Shown here: positions 22,193 through 33,984 of the stretch, piece after piece
How positions within the stretch are numbered: position 1 is the stretch's first letter
How the letters are laid out: every line of letters begins with the position of its first letter
Assembly: GCA_032158295.1 (NCBI GenBank)
Contig: CM063247.1
Coordinates: 18,948,875-19,012,874, forward strand
DNA length: 64,000 nucleotides
From: Pycnopodia helianthoides
Lineage: Eukaryota; Echinodermata; Asteroidea; Forcipulatida; Asteriidae
Direction of reading: 5' to 3'
Translations under genes and position numbers: made by a program
The notes under the pieces: generated by a model
Seen by the model: the letters and a program-made list of their open reading frames with translations, nothing else
What the model was told of the DNA's origin: nothing
Databases searched by the model: none

Positions 22193-22239
22193 TAGGTTAC
22201 TGCAATGTGGACACTAGCATTAGTTGGGGGAAGGATTAT

Positions 22240-22670
22240 ATTAATAATAATAGTGGCTTCTTATATAGCGCTCATATCCGTCACTTAGTGATGCTCAAGG
22301 CGCTTCAACAGTCCGTATTTTCCTACAAGGTATATATGTGGAGCTACTTTTTGAAGTTTGAGACCTATTCCTTTACATAGCACAATGTAATGGTTTACAA
22401 GGTGCTGTGGCGCAATATGCTGCCAATCAAACCAGGAACACCGGGGCGAACCCCTTCTCTTTTCGATAAGTGCACTGGGTTCTTTTACGTGCATCACACA
22501 ACACACAGGACCAACGGCTTTACGTCCCATCCGAAGGACGCAGCAATAATGGTTAAGTGTCTTGCTTTAAGGACACAAGTGTCACGACTGGGACTCGAAC
22601 CCACACTCTGCTGAACAGAAACACCAGAGCTTGAGTCCGGTGCTCTTATCCGTTCGGCCACGACACGCCA
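22240..22670 (-). mobile_element. tRNA-Leu-derived SINE (family 1), reverse, near full length
   Basis: On the minus strand the head reads GGCGTGTCGTGGCCGAACGG, ATAAGAGCACCGGACTCAAG, then a class II variable arm and GGGTTCGAGTCCCAGTCGTG. The anticodon arm can pair CCGGA with TCTGG around a CTCAAGC loop, anticodon CAA (Leu). The body ends TATATAAGAAGCCACTATTA. It starts 48 bases after kinase exon D. Confidence 0.8.
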
Positions 22671-22849
22671 CATACTCATTTATAGCAATCACGACATTCA
22701 GTGTCATAGACCGTGCAAGTATCACACGTATTTGAAATTTTGTTTGGACCACTCTGGTCCCACGTGGATTGCTTTAACGTGTGAAGGAAACAAACTTGCG
22801 CACTTTAATTGTAATGTTCAAATACGCGCGAGACTTGCATAGTGTATTC

Positions 22850-23230
22850 AGGTGTTTTTGTGGGTAGGTATACACATTCAAACCAGGGACCTGAAACAAA
22901 AGAGGACAATAGGGTCCCCAGTTGGGTAAAGGTCCTCAGTTGGAAAGGGTGTACAAAACCACTGGGAGCTGTTGCCAAAAAGTAACAGTACAAATAAAAG
23001 AAGGACAATAGGAGGTCCCCGATTGCAGGTGTTTACACACTACATACGAAGTGTGGACCTGAGAACAAAAGAGGTCCACACAAGGCATGTTTTGAAACAC
23101 TATGTGGACTTACACACGTCCACACAGTGTTTTTTTTACTGTGTTGAAGAATAGGTGCACAGAACAAAGGAATGTCCACAGAGTGTATGTAACACAGAGC
23201 TGTGTGTGCGTTTCTACCCGTTGAAAACGA
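22850..23230. repeat. Inverted-repeat-rich stretch (AGGTCC(C/A) hairpins)
   Basis: Includes the hairpin GTGTGGACCT...AGGTCCACAC (about 23050-23081), and GGGACC...GGTCCC pairs around 22887-22920. CAAAAGAGG recurs. No coding sense. Nature unknown; possibly a decayed palindromic element. Confidence 0.4.
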
Positions 23231-23239
23231 GGACTTTAA

Positions 23240-23546
23240 GAAATGGGATCCGGGTGTTTTGACACAGCGAGGACGCCTCGCTTCGCTTTTCGTGTACAAA
23301 ACCAATGCGGACATCGCAAAAAAAAAAAACTAAGTCCAAACAATGGGAGAACAAAGAGACAGTCTCGATTTACAGGATTCACAAACGTGTGTGTGTATAT
23401 GAATGTGTCTACAAAAGGGATCCTGAGCTTTGACAGAGTGAGGGCGCCATCGCTTCACTTATGTATTCAAACCCCACAGGAACCAAACAATGGGGAGATC
23501 AAAGAGGAAGTCTTCGATTTACATGGATTTAACTTTGTGTGTGCGT
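23240..23546. repeat. Two diverged tandem copies of a ~170-bp unit
   Basis: GGGATCCGGGTGTTTTGACA...TGTACAAAACC and GGGATCCTGAGCTTTGACAG...TGTATTCAAACC start two similar segments. Both continue through CAAACAATGGGGAGA-like and TCGATTTACA-like blocks to TGTGTGTG. Confidence 0.55.
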
Positions 23547-24094
23547 AGGGTTGGTATACACATCAAATGATCAGAATACTTGAGGTCAATGTGCTAGACT
23601 CTCGGCCATGACAAGCCACAAGTTAATTACTAACGCTGGACTTATCATTAATTAATGCTCAAACACGTGCATTTAGTTAATTGCACTGGTCAACTCATTA
23701 CTCGTCAGTAGGAATTCAGTTGCATACTTTCACGTTCTAGTCATGGACTAAGTGTTGTTTTTGATTCATTTCTTTTAATGCAAGTTCTCCCCAACAAGGC
23801 TCAAGGCCACTTTGGGTAAGGGGCTGCAAGATACAAATATTTAAGATGGAAATAACTCAGGGGAGCTGAAGGTAGGAATTGATATTCATCTTAACAGCCT
23901 AGATTGTAGGATGGAAGGAAACATGCACCAGGCAAGGAGCTCTAATATCTTTGTCACCATTGTCCTTGTGATCAACATCAATCATTTTAATAGATGGTCA
24001 ATTTAAATTTGCATTGGGGATAAATTATATCATTTGTGTTTTGCCAATACACTGATGTGTGTTAAACACTGTATTTCAGTACATTCCCCAAGTC

Positions 24095-24210
24095 CTGTGA
24101 AAAAAAAAATCCACTGGCATATTTACTCGGGTGGGATTCGAACCAATGACCTTTGCCTCTCTGGAGCAGATGTCTTACTGCTTGACCACCGAGCTTGCTC
24201 AATGGCTAGA
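24095..24210 (-). mobile_element. tRNA-derived SINE (family 3), reverse fragment
   Basis: GGGTGGGATTCGAACCAATG is the B box in reverse; CTTACTGCTTGACCACCGAG is the A box region in reverse. It gives the ORF at 24034-24423 a misleading length. Confidence 0.65.
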
Positions 24211-24330
24211 AGAAGTTCAAATCATGTGAGAGGAATGGGTATAATGATTCGATGGAAAACGGGGCTCATTTTCAAGACAATCCCCAGAATTGTCACTGGA
24301 CCAGAAATATGTTTTAGAAGTCTAGCGTTT

Positions 24331-24723
24331 TTAAAGGAACATTACAGAATTGGTAAGAAAAAAACTTGTAGAATATACTTTTTGATCACAGATTTACATA
24401 AAACTTGCACAGTCTTATGGTGATGATAGTAGAAAACATCCCTTGAAATATTTCTGTCTGAAATGCCATATTTGATGAGAAATAAATAAACTAATTTTTC
24501 GATTGGAGTTTATCGCTCAGTGAGCATTTTATTCATTTGTTGAATCTATATGATTTCATGCAAATGTGTAATCGGTTTTTCACTATTTTCTCGTGACCCA
24601 GATGGCCGATCAATCTCAAACTTCTACAGGTTAGTCAGTTTATGTATGTGGTGGATTACATAAAGTGCTTACACTGCCAGCAACTGTTTTGTCAGCAAAA
24701 ACAATTCTGTAATGTTCCTTTAA
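24331..24723. mobile_element. TTAA MITE, ACAGAATTGGT-end family
   Basis: TTAA at both ends; AAGGAACATTACAGAATTGG left, AAACAATTCTGTAATGTTCC right. Internal ATATTTCTGTCTGAAATGCC and AGATGGCCGATCAATCTCAA blocks match the copy at 34113-34505 in the opposite orientation. Confidence 0.85.
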
Positions 24724-25346
24724 ATACTTGCTGAACTTTTAGTAAGTTTTTGTTTATTTGCTCAGTCTGAAAAAAACAAGCACTGCACCGTAGGACTTTT
24801 TCCCTTGTGGGGTTAATGGCCAAGTGTGAAAATAACTTGCCAGTTGGTGGTTCCAGCCCGTAAATACTCAAACCTCAAACATTTTCTAGAAACATTAAGT
24901 ACAATCGGAAGAGCAGATTGCAGGAATTGAATGTTCCTTTATTCGTATGTGAAAGCCAAGTGAGACAAAACAGTAATGAATTAACTGTGTGTGTCAGTAC
25001 AGATTGATGTGTACAGGGTGTGGATACTATTAGTCACACGCTAATATATAACACCACCGTAGGAAATTTGGAATCTATGTCAAAATCGGGAGTGAGGATA
25101 AAACGGAATTCCTGACAAATTGGGAATTGAAGCTTTTAAAGTTAGTCATTAATTAAACAGAAAATAGTAAATATGTTTTTGTGTAAATGATAAGAAAACT
25201 TGATGTTTTTTGATGTATTATTATAGTTTATTGAGGTTTTACCCCCATCTAATATTCTTAATTTGTTTGGAGTCAAATTTTAAAACTTTTCTTTCTAAAC
25301 TTTTTTTGACCTGACCTATGTAAAATTTGCATTGTCACTGTGCGCT

Positions 25347-25535
25347 TAAAGGCAGGATATACTTTTGGTAGTTGTCAAAGACTAAGTATCCTCACTTGGT
25401 GTATCTCAACAAAGGCATAAAATAACAAACCTGTGAAAATTTGGGCTCAATTGGTCATCGGAGTGGCACCAAAATAATGAAAGAAAAAAACACCCTTGTT
25501 ACATAGCATTGTGTGCTTTCAATCGCCTGAGCAAG
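25347..25535 (-). repeat. Solo half of a TTAA MITE (GGTATAC-end family)
   Basis: Starts TTAAAGGCAGGATATACTTT and continues GTATCCTCACTTGGTGTATC, GGGCTCAATTGGTCATCGG, ACACCCTTGTTACATAGC. Only one terminal repeat is recognised. Confidence 0.55.
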
Positions 25536-26341
25536 GCTTGATGCCGACAATGCACAAAGTACATGTTACATGTAAAATTGTTTGCGCATTGTCGATAGAC
25601 ATGAGACATTGTCACGATCCGAATTTTTTTTATAGTTTTTAATTAAGTACCACCTATCAGTGGCGGATTTTTCCGTGTAATACATTGAATGAAAGCTGAT
25701 GACTTCCTCAAATCTATATGAGAATATTAATTGAAAATTTTAATCTGACTTTCACGTCAAGTCGGCCAAAAAAGAGACCTAGCATCTTTAAAACTTTTCT
25801 CTCCAACTTTCTAGGGCCTGCATGACCCATTATAAATTTGCATGGTCACTTTGTGTTTTTGTGGTAAGCCTCAGACTATTGACAAGAGATTAGCATGTGC
25901 CCAAGACTTTAAAATAACAATTTTTTTCATTTTGAAAATTAAGAATGAAGGGGGCAGCGTTAAGTGTTAAGAGATAAGGCCTCCACCTTTCTTAGAGCTC
26001 AAGTTCTGAGAGAACTAAGGATTTGAAGGCTTAGTTCCGTTCTGAGAGAACTAAGGATTGGAGATGGAGTTCCGTTTTGGCGTATCGTGTCTGGCTCGCT
26101 GGGCAGTGACTCACCCTGCCGCTGTTTCCTGCCATGTCCGATCTTAAGTTATCTTTAAAGTTAGACTGAGGCGCTTTTTACAGAGCATCCGCTGTTGTCC
26201 TAAAATACCTCCCTCGTACATCTGCTTTCTAAATAGCTCAATTCTACTGAGAGATGTGTTATACAATTACACATTGTCGTGAGTAGACACAGAGGTCTTT
26301 GAATTTGACAAAACAATCAGATCTTGTGGCAGCCCAGAGCC

Positions 26342-26523
26342 AGGGCAAAATTTCATAAAGCCTGTTTAGCATAAAATCTTGCTAAGCGCAGAAAAATATT
26401 GCTTAGCAGAAATAGGTCACCAGCCCAAATTGAATTAAGTGTTCATTGGGATTGGAGCCCCACTCAAGTTTTGCTTAGCAAATCAATTTGTTACCCAGTA
26501 TTTCCTGCAAATAAATTGGGCCC
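26342..26523. mobile_element. Palindrome-ended MITE, GGGCCCAATTTCATAAAGC family
   Basis: GGGCAAAATTTCATAAAGCC at the left, AATAAATTGGGCCCTGG at the right, with CTTGCTAAGC/GCTTAGCA inverted blocks inside. Same family as 33054-33248 and 58147-58350. Confidence 0.6.
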
Positions 26524-27092
26524 TGGTCCTAAAGTACCTTACCTCTCTTGTTCCTGTTTTCTAAATAGCTAAATTTTGTCAAGAGCAGTTACATTCATCA
26601 AATCTTATCCTGAGATACAATTTTCTTTTATCAAAGAGTACTGTCAGGCATGTTGAGGCCCCTCTGGGTTCACCAGCTGTGCATTTAACTAGCCCAAATA
26701 AGTTAAGGCTGAGCCCGTTTGTTTATGTGTGTGAAATTTTCTGTAAATAATTATTACTTCACACACTTAATACATGAGCATGTAGGTTACTTATTTGTGA
26801 CTAGCCCGCCAAGCTACAGCTACGTGAGGGACAGCATTCTTGACTAGTGTTTATACGCCCACCGGGCCTGTGACTAAATCAAACCCAGACGCTATTGAAA
26901 GAGATTGTTCAACATTTGTGTGTGATGAGCACTGACAGTCTGGTTTTTTTTCTTCTCATTCTTGTCGGGAAAGGCTTTTTATTTCTGTGAACAAAAAGAA
27001 ATTCCCTTAGATAATCAGAATGTTTATGGAGACATAGTTTAAGAGCAGCCAAGGCAAGGACAACTTGAGGCAGCAGGCCTTCCTTGCGCCTG

Positions 27093-27475
27093 TTAAAGGC
27101 AAAGTAATCCTTTGGTTTTTGGGACCGTTTGATTGTTTTAATCCTATATAAATGTAGATATAAATACCATAAATCTAACCTGTGAAAATTTCATTTCAAA
27201 AGGTGGTCGCGTTTTTGTAATATCGCCAAAATCCGCAGCGAACATGTCCACGCATGAAGAATAATCCCTAATAGGAATACACAATCTGAGAAACGTACTT
27301 CAGATTCAAATTTTGGGGGATAAAAATTGACATCTTTTTCCACATCCACAGTATTTTGAATTGAAATATTTCTCAAAATGCTTTACACGATCAAAAGTTG
27401 CTTTACTTCTAACCAAGTAAGATTTTATTGCCATGAATTTTTAGAATGATTACAAATCGTGTACCTTCCCTTTAA
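27093..27475. mobile_element. TTAA MITE, ACCGTTTGATTG family
   Basis: TTAA flanks; left AAGGCAAAGTAATCCTTTGG, right CAAATCGTGTACCTTCCCTT. Contains AACCTGTGAAAATTTCATTT and AAAAGGTGGTCGCGTTTTTG. Followed at 27595-27656 by an extra solo right end (GAGTAATTACCAATCAACTA, CCTTCCCTTTAA). Confidence 0.75.
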
Positions 27476-28420
27476 AAAAGAATTTAAAAATGCAAATCTA
27501 CAAAATGAGTTACCTTTGCCATAGAGGATGAACCAAGCGAAGAGCAGTATAAAGATATATGTGTACATGATGAACTGTAACAAGTTGTAGATGAACAAGT
27601 AGGCTGTCTTCATATTAGTTTTTAGAGTAATTACCAATCAACTACCTTCCCTTTAAGCCTCCACGAAATTCCACACCTTTTGTACTCTCGCCTTCTGAGA
27701 AACGCACCGTTCAATTCAATTCAGAGTAATGTATTCTAATCTAAGTATACAGTGAGACCAAAAGGGAATAATCTATGCACAGTGAGGTAGAATATTAATT
27801 GAAAGAAACGGCAACCAACAAACCTAACGAGGCAGATCGTATCAACGTCTGCGTGAATGACATTTAAATACTTACAAAACCAAATCACATGACCCTTTCG
27901 TACCATGGAAAGGAAATTGCTTTTTTTCTCGTGTTGGCATATATTATAAATGTGGTTTGTACATACGACGAGAGATTTTTTACTTACTTTCTAAACATTA
28001 TTTTACGTTGTGAATTAGATTATTTGAAGTGAGATAATTATTGTTTTACTGGGATCCTGTTTCTTGATGTTTGTATATTTGTAGCCTGTTTCTGATATTT
28101 CTAAACATCAATGCTTTGTAACAGTGTAAAAATAAAACAACTCATGAGATTTTCCCTGAACATTTTTTACAAAAACAGTTGTGGTTACTAGGAAAACATA
28201 ACAAACAATGCATAATTTCTGGAAACACGGCAGTAGATTTGACTGAGCAGCTGCAATAGATTACTTTATTTTAAGGGACCGCCCAAAGTTTTCAACATTT
28301 TCCAGATTGTACAGAAAGTACTACATTTGAGGACCCCTATCCCTTCCCCAGAGTAGTACTTATCAATTTTTCTTTCAGAATTGATGCACATTATTGAAAC
28401 ATCAACATTTTACACACCTT

Positions 28421-28761
28421 TTAAAGGCCCTGTACACTATTGGTAAGATCGAAAAACACAATGTTCACAGATTCACACATAACTTACATGATTTAAAGTA
28501 AGTAATGGTAGAAAGGGTTCCTTGAAATATTTCTGCCTAAAATGCTATCTTTCTGAGAAACAAGTAAAACAATAGTAATTATCGCGCGCGATAATTTGAA
28601 AAAACAGAAAACACATAAGATCTCTTTTCACTATTTTCTCGTGACCTCGATGACCAATTGAGCTCAACTTTCACAGGTTTGTTTGTTCATGCATATGTTT
28701 AATCACACAAAATGTGGACACTGATTTTGAGCTGTTACCAAAAGTGTAAAAATACCTTTAA
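28421..28761. mobile_element. TTAA MITE, TTGTACACTATTGG-end family
   Basis: Nearly identical to 13444-13798 along its length, including AAGATCGAAAAACACAATGT and the ATTATCGCGCGCGATAATT centre. This implies recent activity relative to the other families. Confidence 0.85.
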
Positions 28762-28769
28762 AGTCGTAC

Positions 28770-28980
28770 ATGGTCTCCGACCCATCTCCCACCCCCTCCC
28801 GCCATACTCTTTGTATGACGGTGAAAATGTTGAAAACTTTGGACTGCCACTAACCCTGGGGCCCTTTCCCTACCCCTCCCCTTCCCTATTACCCAATCTC
28901 TTTTCCGTCCCTCTTCCCCCTCCCCTTCCCCTTCCCCTTTCCCCTTCCCCTAGCCCCCTTTACCCCTCCCCCTCCTCCTG
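28770..28980. repeat. C/T-rich low-complexity stretch
   Basis: CCCTTCC/CCCCTT repeats, densest from 28860 to 28978. It ends about 160 bases before kinase exon E. It creates a Pro/Leu/Ser-rich ORF that is not a gene. Confidence 0.8.
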
Positions 28981-29139
28981 AATGACATGCTCTAACCTCT
29001 ACCATGGGATCACTAATTGAATTAGGGGATGAGACCTAATTATAGAAACAGTGTTAATGAATAATCTCTTGGGATTATCTCGACTTAATTGTAATCGTCT
29101 CCTCTTTCTCCTGTTTTTTTTAAATATTTCCCCTGACAG

Positions 29140-29185
29140 TAAGAGAGCTACAGTGGATGACTGCCTGGACCACGTATGGATTAAG
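29140..29185 (+). CDS. DAPK-like kinase exon E: end of kinase domain
   Basis: A 46-nt exon, acceptor CCTGACAG and donor AAG|GTATAT. It completes a Ser codon and reads KRATVDDCLDHVWIK, the C-terminal kinase helix ending in the conserved HPWIK-like motif, here HVWIK. The Arg of KRAT is the subdomain XI Arg that pairs with the APE Glu. The exon ends in phase 0. A 73-bp minisatellite starts 21 bases after its end, inside the intron. The AT(V/A).(D/E)CL.H pattern is shared with DRAK kinases (RATAEECLKHPW). Confidence 0.94.
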
Positions 29186-29206
29186 GTATATGTTTGTCCT
29201 TGTTTG

Positions 29207-29477
29207 TGGAAGAGTACATTCATTCCAATCATTTTGTCTTAAAGATACACAATATAGAAATTGCCACATCATTAGATTGTGGAAGAGTACATTCATTCCA
29301 ATCATTTAGTCTTAAAGATACACAATATAGAAATTGCCACATCATTAGATTGTGGAAGAGTACATTCATTCCAATCATTTAGTCTTAAAGATACATCATA
29401 AAGAAATTGGTACATCATTGGTTTTGTGGAAGAGTACATTCATTTCACTCCTTATGTTTTAAAGACGCATCATAAAG
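29207..29477. repeat. 73-bp minisatellite, 3.7 copies, next to exon E
   Basis: TGGAAGAGTACATTCATTCC starts copies at 29207, 29280, 29353 and 29427. The first three are almost identical, the fourth is diverged and truncated. It begins 21 bases after the exon E donor. Confidence 0.92.
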
Positions 29478-29611
29478 GGCCCATTGTGATGAAATTGTCA
29501 CAAGTTAGTTTAATAATGTATTGACAACTACAGGATGGTGCAGAAAGAAGGATACCCACCTTTGACAGGTACTGCTTGTTGGGTTTATTTCAACAAATCA
29601 ATTTGGGGAAC

Positions 29612-29836
29612 AATCAATCAAAGGGGCACATTGGTTGCTTTGTGCTATAAAAAGCATTTGTTATGAAATTAATGTGATTGTTTGCACAAATATCCCTCGA
29701 AATTGTGGGTTTTCCTTTAACAAAATTACGGAAGTGAAAGGAAAACCACACAATTTCGAGGGATGTTTGTGTGAATCATACTCTACTCTTAAAACATCTT
29801 TCCGACCATAATCATTTCATGAATGTGTCCCTTTAA
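29612..29836. mobile_element. MITE with a strong central hairpin
   Basis: Outer inverted ends AAAGGGGCACATT and AATGTGTCCCTTT. At 29686-29772 the arms TATCCCTCGAAATTGTGGGT / CCACACAATTTCGAGGGATG and TTTTCCTTT / AAAGGAAAA form a ~30-bp stem with an 18-base loop. Confidence 0.7.
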
Positions 29837-32018
29837 TGGTTTTTGAAATATTGATCTTTAAACATAAATGAGGGAAAAAATCATTGCAAATTCATATTTT
29901 GCCTGTGAGATATGGGAGTGTCTAAAGTCTAAACATCATGTGGCAAACCTGTTTGTCTATGGGCGGCTTTATTGCACCCGCCCAACTGAGCTCTGGAGCT
30001 TCATCTGAAGACAAAAAAACATGGCACCTCAAACAATAATCGTTACTTCTTTTTTCTTTTGGGCAAATGATCGTAACACTTGCATGGATAATCAACCAGC
30101 ATCAAGATCAGCTACTAGCAGCTTAGTCAATAAATTTTTGTTTTTTCATATTAGTGAAATTCGAAACACCCGTTTAACATAGACTTACATGTGGACAACG
30201 GTGATTCTGGTGACTTGTATTTAAATTAGCAAAATAAGACAATTCTTGTGATTTTTGAAGAGATTGCTATCCTCCATTTGTGATGGAAGAGCTACACTTC
30301 ACTACATTATAAAAACACGATTCAAACTAGTTAAGTAAGTAGGTTAAAATTCCCTGTCAAATGTGAGTTTCCTTCTTTTTGCACCAACAATATTGATTGC
30401 TCCCTTTAAAAAACTCATTCATGATAAGAGAGTAGCCCTAGACTAGCTGTCTGCAGTTCCATCGGCATTGGACGGCTTTGGACGGCATTGGACTGCTAAC
30501 CGATGGTAATTTTCACACACTTTAACTCCCCGAGGTTGCTTTGATTGATGCCAAGTCATTCCAAATGTTGGTGATGATTGTATACAGTAATGTGATCTAA
30601 AGTAGTCAGCTCGACACTTTTGGAATGAATTTTTGATAAACCATTCACTGGCTGTGTATGTGTGGACTCCCCTCATGGAAGCAAAATACATAATCCTAAT
30701 CTTGTAAACTTAGGAATGGGGAGTTGACTTGTCATGCAGTCCGTCTGTGCTCCACGGTGCAATAGACTAAAGGACACTTGAATGTGTCTAAAGTTCCACA
30801 CGGCCTACAAGTATCATGAACACACTATACATTGTAAAGCATTGTACCTGCCCTCACCAGAATCAACTCATTGTATTGCATTCTGAAACAATGTAGTTTG
30901 AAGCTGCAGTTTGACTGCTTTTATTTGGAATTTTTTTCAAAAGGGCCTTAAATTCACAATAACTATAAATCAGAGAAAACAAGACAAAAGAAGCAGTCAC
31001 AGAGTACTAATAATAATGATTGCAATAATATAACAATACAGTATTTTATAGCGCCAAAATTCATGAAAAAGGAAGCTCTAAAGCTCGGTCATACTTAACC
31101 CAAAAGCGAATACAAACCAAATTTTGGTGATGCAATAATCAGTACATGCTGTTTTTCCAATTGTGACGCAAGAAAATTCGCTTTGCTTTTATGAGCCGGG
31201 CTTTAGGCACTTTTCACAAAAAATGTTAAGGAAAGAATTGACCCCTCGCACATGAGGTCGCAAGCTCAAAGGAGACCCTAAATGAGGTCAATAAAGACCT
31301 ATCATTGGCTGAGAGTTGAGCGTGGTGTGTACATGTGTGCACATTTCCACTGTTTGACCTCAGAAATGGCTGCCAATGCAAGGGGTCTAGTATAATAAAA
31401 AAGTACCATTAGAAAACACTACAGGAACGATTTCAAATATAAACAGAAAAAAACACATAAAAATGTATTTTTAAAAAGACCAAGAATAAAAAAATCCATA
31501 AATAAAACTGTTAAAAATGCACAAAAAAACCACCATACAATCAGAAGAATACTTAGAGTACGATGTTTGAATGCGTTGCTAACAAACCAACAGCTATCCT
31601 TAGAGCCCATGCTCCTTTCAAATGAGATTTCCTACATGAAAGTATTCTGCATGTTTAACTAGAAATAGTCACTTCTTGTTACCCACACAATGCAAAGCTT
31701 CAAAAAATCACTTTAGCAGTCGTAAACTAAATTATTCCCTTAGAAAAAAACTGACTTCTTTTTGCCCCCAAAATGAGTTGGGAAAGACGTATGAATAGAT
31801 CTTGTCAGTGAAATATGTAAATTGCACATCGTGGGTGCGCATTACCACTAATGGTTGACAAAATGAGGGAACATCGCGCTTTTTTTGCATGCGGTTGATG
31901 GTGGTGTGACGCGTGTTTGCATCTTCTTACTCTTCAACTCTATGGCGTTTGCCAACCAGTAGTGTCTGTGTGCATACATGAATGTAATTACAGGCAGGTG
32001 ACTTCTCAGGATTTGTTC
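29837..32018. other. Intron sequence, mostly without recognisable features
   Basis: Holds a reverse retroposon tail at about 31005-31080 (TAATAATAATGATTGCAATA, TTTTATAGCGCC). ORFs at 30443-30691 and 31419-31610 have no domain. Otherwise I see nothing definable. Confidence 0.5.
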
Positions 32019-32262
32019 CTGGTTTCAGGATTTTCTCCAAAACACCTTAAGCCTTTTACATTGTCTTGAAAGAAGCAAAGCAGTCACCAAAGGGAGAAGG
32101 AACTAGTCCACCATGTTTCTAAACCTGTAGATTTACATTTCTGATCATGTATAGACGTATAGAGTCTCCTGAATTGTAACATCTAAGAGATTCTGGTTTT
32201 AGAATAACTAGGTATCCAGGCCCACAAGCCATTTTTCTGTAGTTTCAAAATTCATTAAATCT
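32019..32262 (+). repeat. Dispersed repeat (CAGTCACCAAAGGGAGAA family)
   Basis: Contains GGTGACTTCTCAGGATTTGT, AAAGCAGTCACCAAAGGGAG and TCCTGAATTGTAACATCTAA. Related copies, all forward: 56400-56680, 58615-58880, 61000-61240. No ends or coding frame resolved. Confidence 0.65.
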
Positions 32263-32312
32263 TATCCCTGTAATTAGCATAATTTCATGGGAAAGGCTAA
32301 TTTAACAGTAGC

Positions 32313-32690
32313 TTTAAAGGTGCTGCATACATTTGGTAATTGGAGCCCACTGATTGTGTTAATCCTATATAAATGTAGGTACATACAATAAAACTAACCT
32401 GTGAAAATTTCACTTCAAAAGGTGGTCGCGTTTTTGAGATATCACTGATAAACCGGAGCAATTATTTCCACACAGGAAGAATATTCCCCATAGGAATATA
32501 CAGTCTGAGAAGCGTTTGTGACAGAAACGCTTCTCAGATTCAAATTTTGGGGAATAAAAAGTGATATATTTTCCATAACTGAGTACTTTCGACTTCATTA
32601 GACTACCCAAAGCTGCTGTACTTCTTACCAAGTCAGTTTTTATTGCCATTAATTTTCAGAGTCATTACCAAACATGTAATGTGCCTTTAA
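32313..32690. mobile_element. TTAA MITE, ATATAAATGTAGGT family
   Basis: TTAA at 32313 and 32687. AAGGTGCTGCATACATTTGG left, AAACATGTAATGTGCCTT right. Shares AACCTGTGAAAATTTCACTT and AAAAGGTGGTCGCGTTTTTG with 27093-27475. Confidence 0.75.
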
Positions 32691-32821
32691 AACATGAAAC
32701 ACACAATCAATCAATCAATGAGTCAATGAATGAATCAATCAACCAATCAACTGCATAGACATCTTGGGGTCTTTCGCACTGATCTTCTCCGTCCACGTTG
32801 TGTGGCCTGACTCCAGAACCA

Positions 32822-32997
32822 GCAGCCGATTTCACGAAGCGCTAGGATTAATCCTATCTCGAGTTAGGATGAGTTTAACTCGTCCTAACTTAGGATGGGT
32901 TCAATGCGTCCTAACGTCTATGGATACGGAACTTAACTCGTCCTAAGTCCTAAGATTAATCCTAAGTTAGGAAGTGTTTGGTGAAATCGACGGCTGG
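32822..32997. mobile_element. Palindromic MITE, CCTAACTTAGGA type
   Basis: Ends CAGCCGATTTCACGAAGCG and TTTGGTGAAATCGACGGCTG inverted. Interior of repeated TCCTAA / TTAGGA motifs. Diverged relative of 4822-4989. Confidence 0.65.
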
Positions 32998-33053
32998 TGG
33001 TTTTGTATATGAAACATTCATGCATGTATACTAATTGTACAAAGGACCTTATC

Positions 33054-33248
33054 TGGGCCCAATTTCATAGAGCTGCTTAAGCACAAAAAGTAGCTAAGCA
33101 CAAGAAAACTATGCTTACCAGAATAAGGTTACCAGCCAAACCACCATACCTCATGTACAATTTGTGACTGGTATCCTGCTCATTTCTGCTTAGCAGGCAA
33201 TTGTTAAGCAACATTTTCTGCTTAAGCAGCTCTATGAAATTGGGCCCA
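33054..33248. mobile_element. Palindrome-ended MITE, GGGCCCAATTTCATAGAGCTGC
   Basis: CTGGGCCCAATTTCATAGAG and CTCTATGAAATTGGGCCCAG are perfect inverted ends, followed by CTGCTTAAGCA blocks. Best preserved member of the family with 26342-26523, 58147-58350 and 61295-61520. Confidence 0.85.
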
Positions 33249-33783
33249 GAGCTGATGAGTTAACCCTCAGATTTTCATAACTTCTGACTGCTGGTTGATG
33301 TGATAAGTTACGACCAAAACAAGTGTTTCTATTATTGAAGGCCATGTCATACATGTAAACACAAACATTTAGAGCCACGGTTTGACGTCATACATTTTTT
33401 CGACGAATGACTCAAGCAATGCGGGGCAATTGAAACAAACCAATCATGCCAATCTTTGTGTCTTGACGTCACAATAACCGTTTTTTTTTTTAGGGCCTAT
33501 TTCCTCTATCCATTTGTTTGGGATCATCCTATCAAGATATGGGACTGACAAAAAGAATCACCTGCTGACGTTACTTGGCTCTGAAATCTCTTGTATCCAG
33601 TGATTACGCGATGTCCGTTTTTCATAAATCATTCAAGTTTCAATTTGAACAAAGATATTGAGTTAGTGGTGTTTGAAGCTTTGCATGGTGTGCGTCTTAA
33701 GAAAAAAACCTTTAGTTAGGAAACTTGCAGGTACAACCATGAATGAAACTCTTTTTGGAAAAGTGTTGGTTCTGAGAAGAACT

Positions 33784-33904
33784 GGGCCCAATTTCATGGC
33801 TCTGCTTACTGCGCATTTCTGCGCTTACATATCATAGAATTATGTGCTACAAGGGCTCCGTAAGCGCAGAATTCCGCGGTAAGCAGAGCCATGAAATTGG
33901 GCCC
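33784..33904. mobile_element. Palindromic MITE, progenitor type of the 142-bp satellite
   Basis: 121 bp; arms GGGCCCAATTTCATGGCTCT and AGAGCCATGAAATTGGGCCC are exact inverses, continuing through TGCTTACTGCGCATTTCTGC / GCAGAATTCCGCGGTAAGCA. The GTTTCATGGCTCTGCTTAC core of the satellite monomers at 6641-7471 is this arm. Confidence 0.85.
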
Positions 33905-33984
33905 TGATGAGGTTTCGACGGCAGCGTATACTTTTAAAAACATCAAGACCCCCACTGGTTCTTCTCAAAGATATTGATTAAAGT

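Noticed and set aside
22390..22614. 74-codon ORF ending VSRLGLEPTLC
   Set aside because: It lies inside the reverse SINE at 22240-22670; its end is the antisense of the B box.
24034..24423. 129-codon ORF
   Set aside because: It runs through a reverse SINE and into a TTAA MITE; both are noncoding elements.
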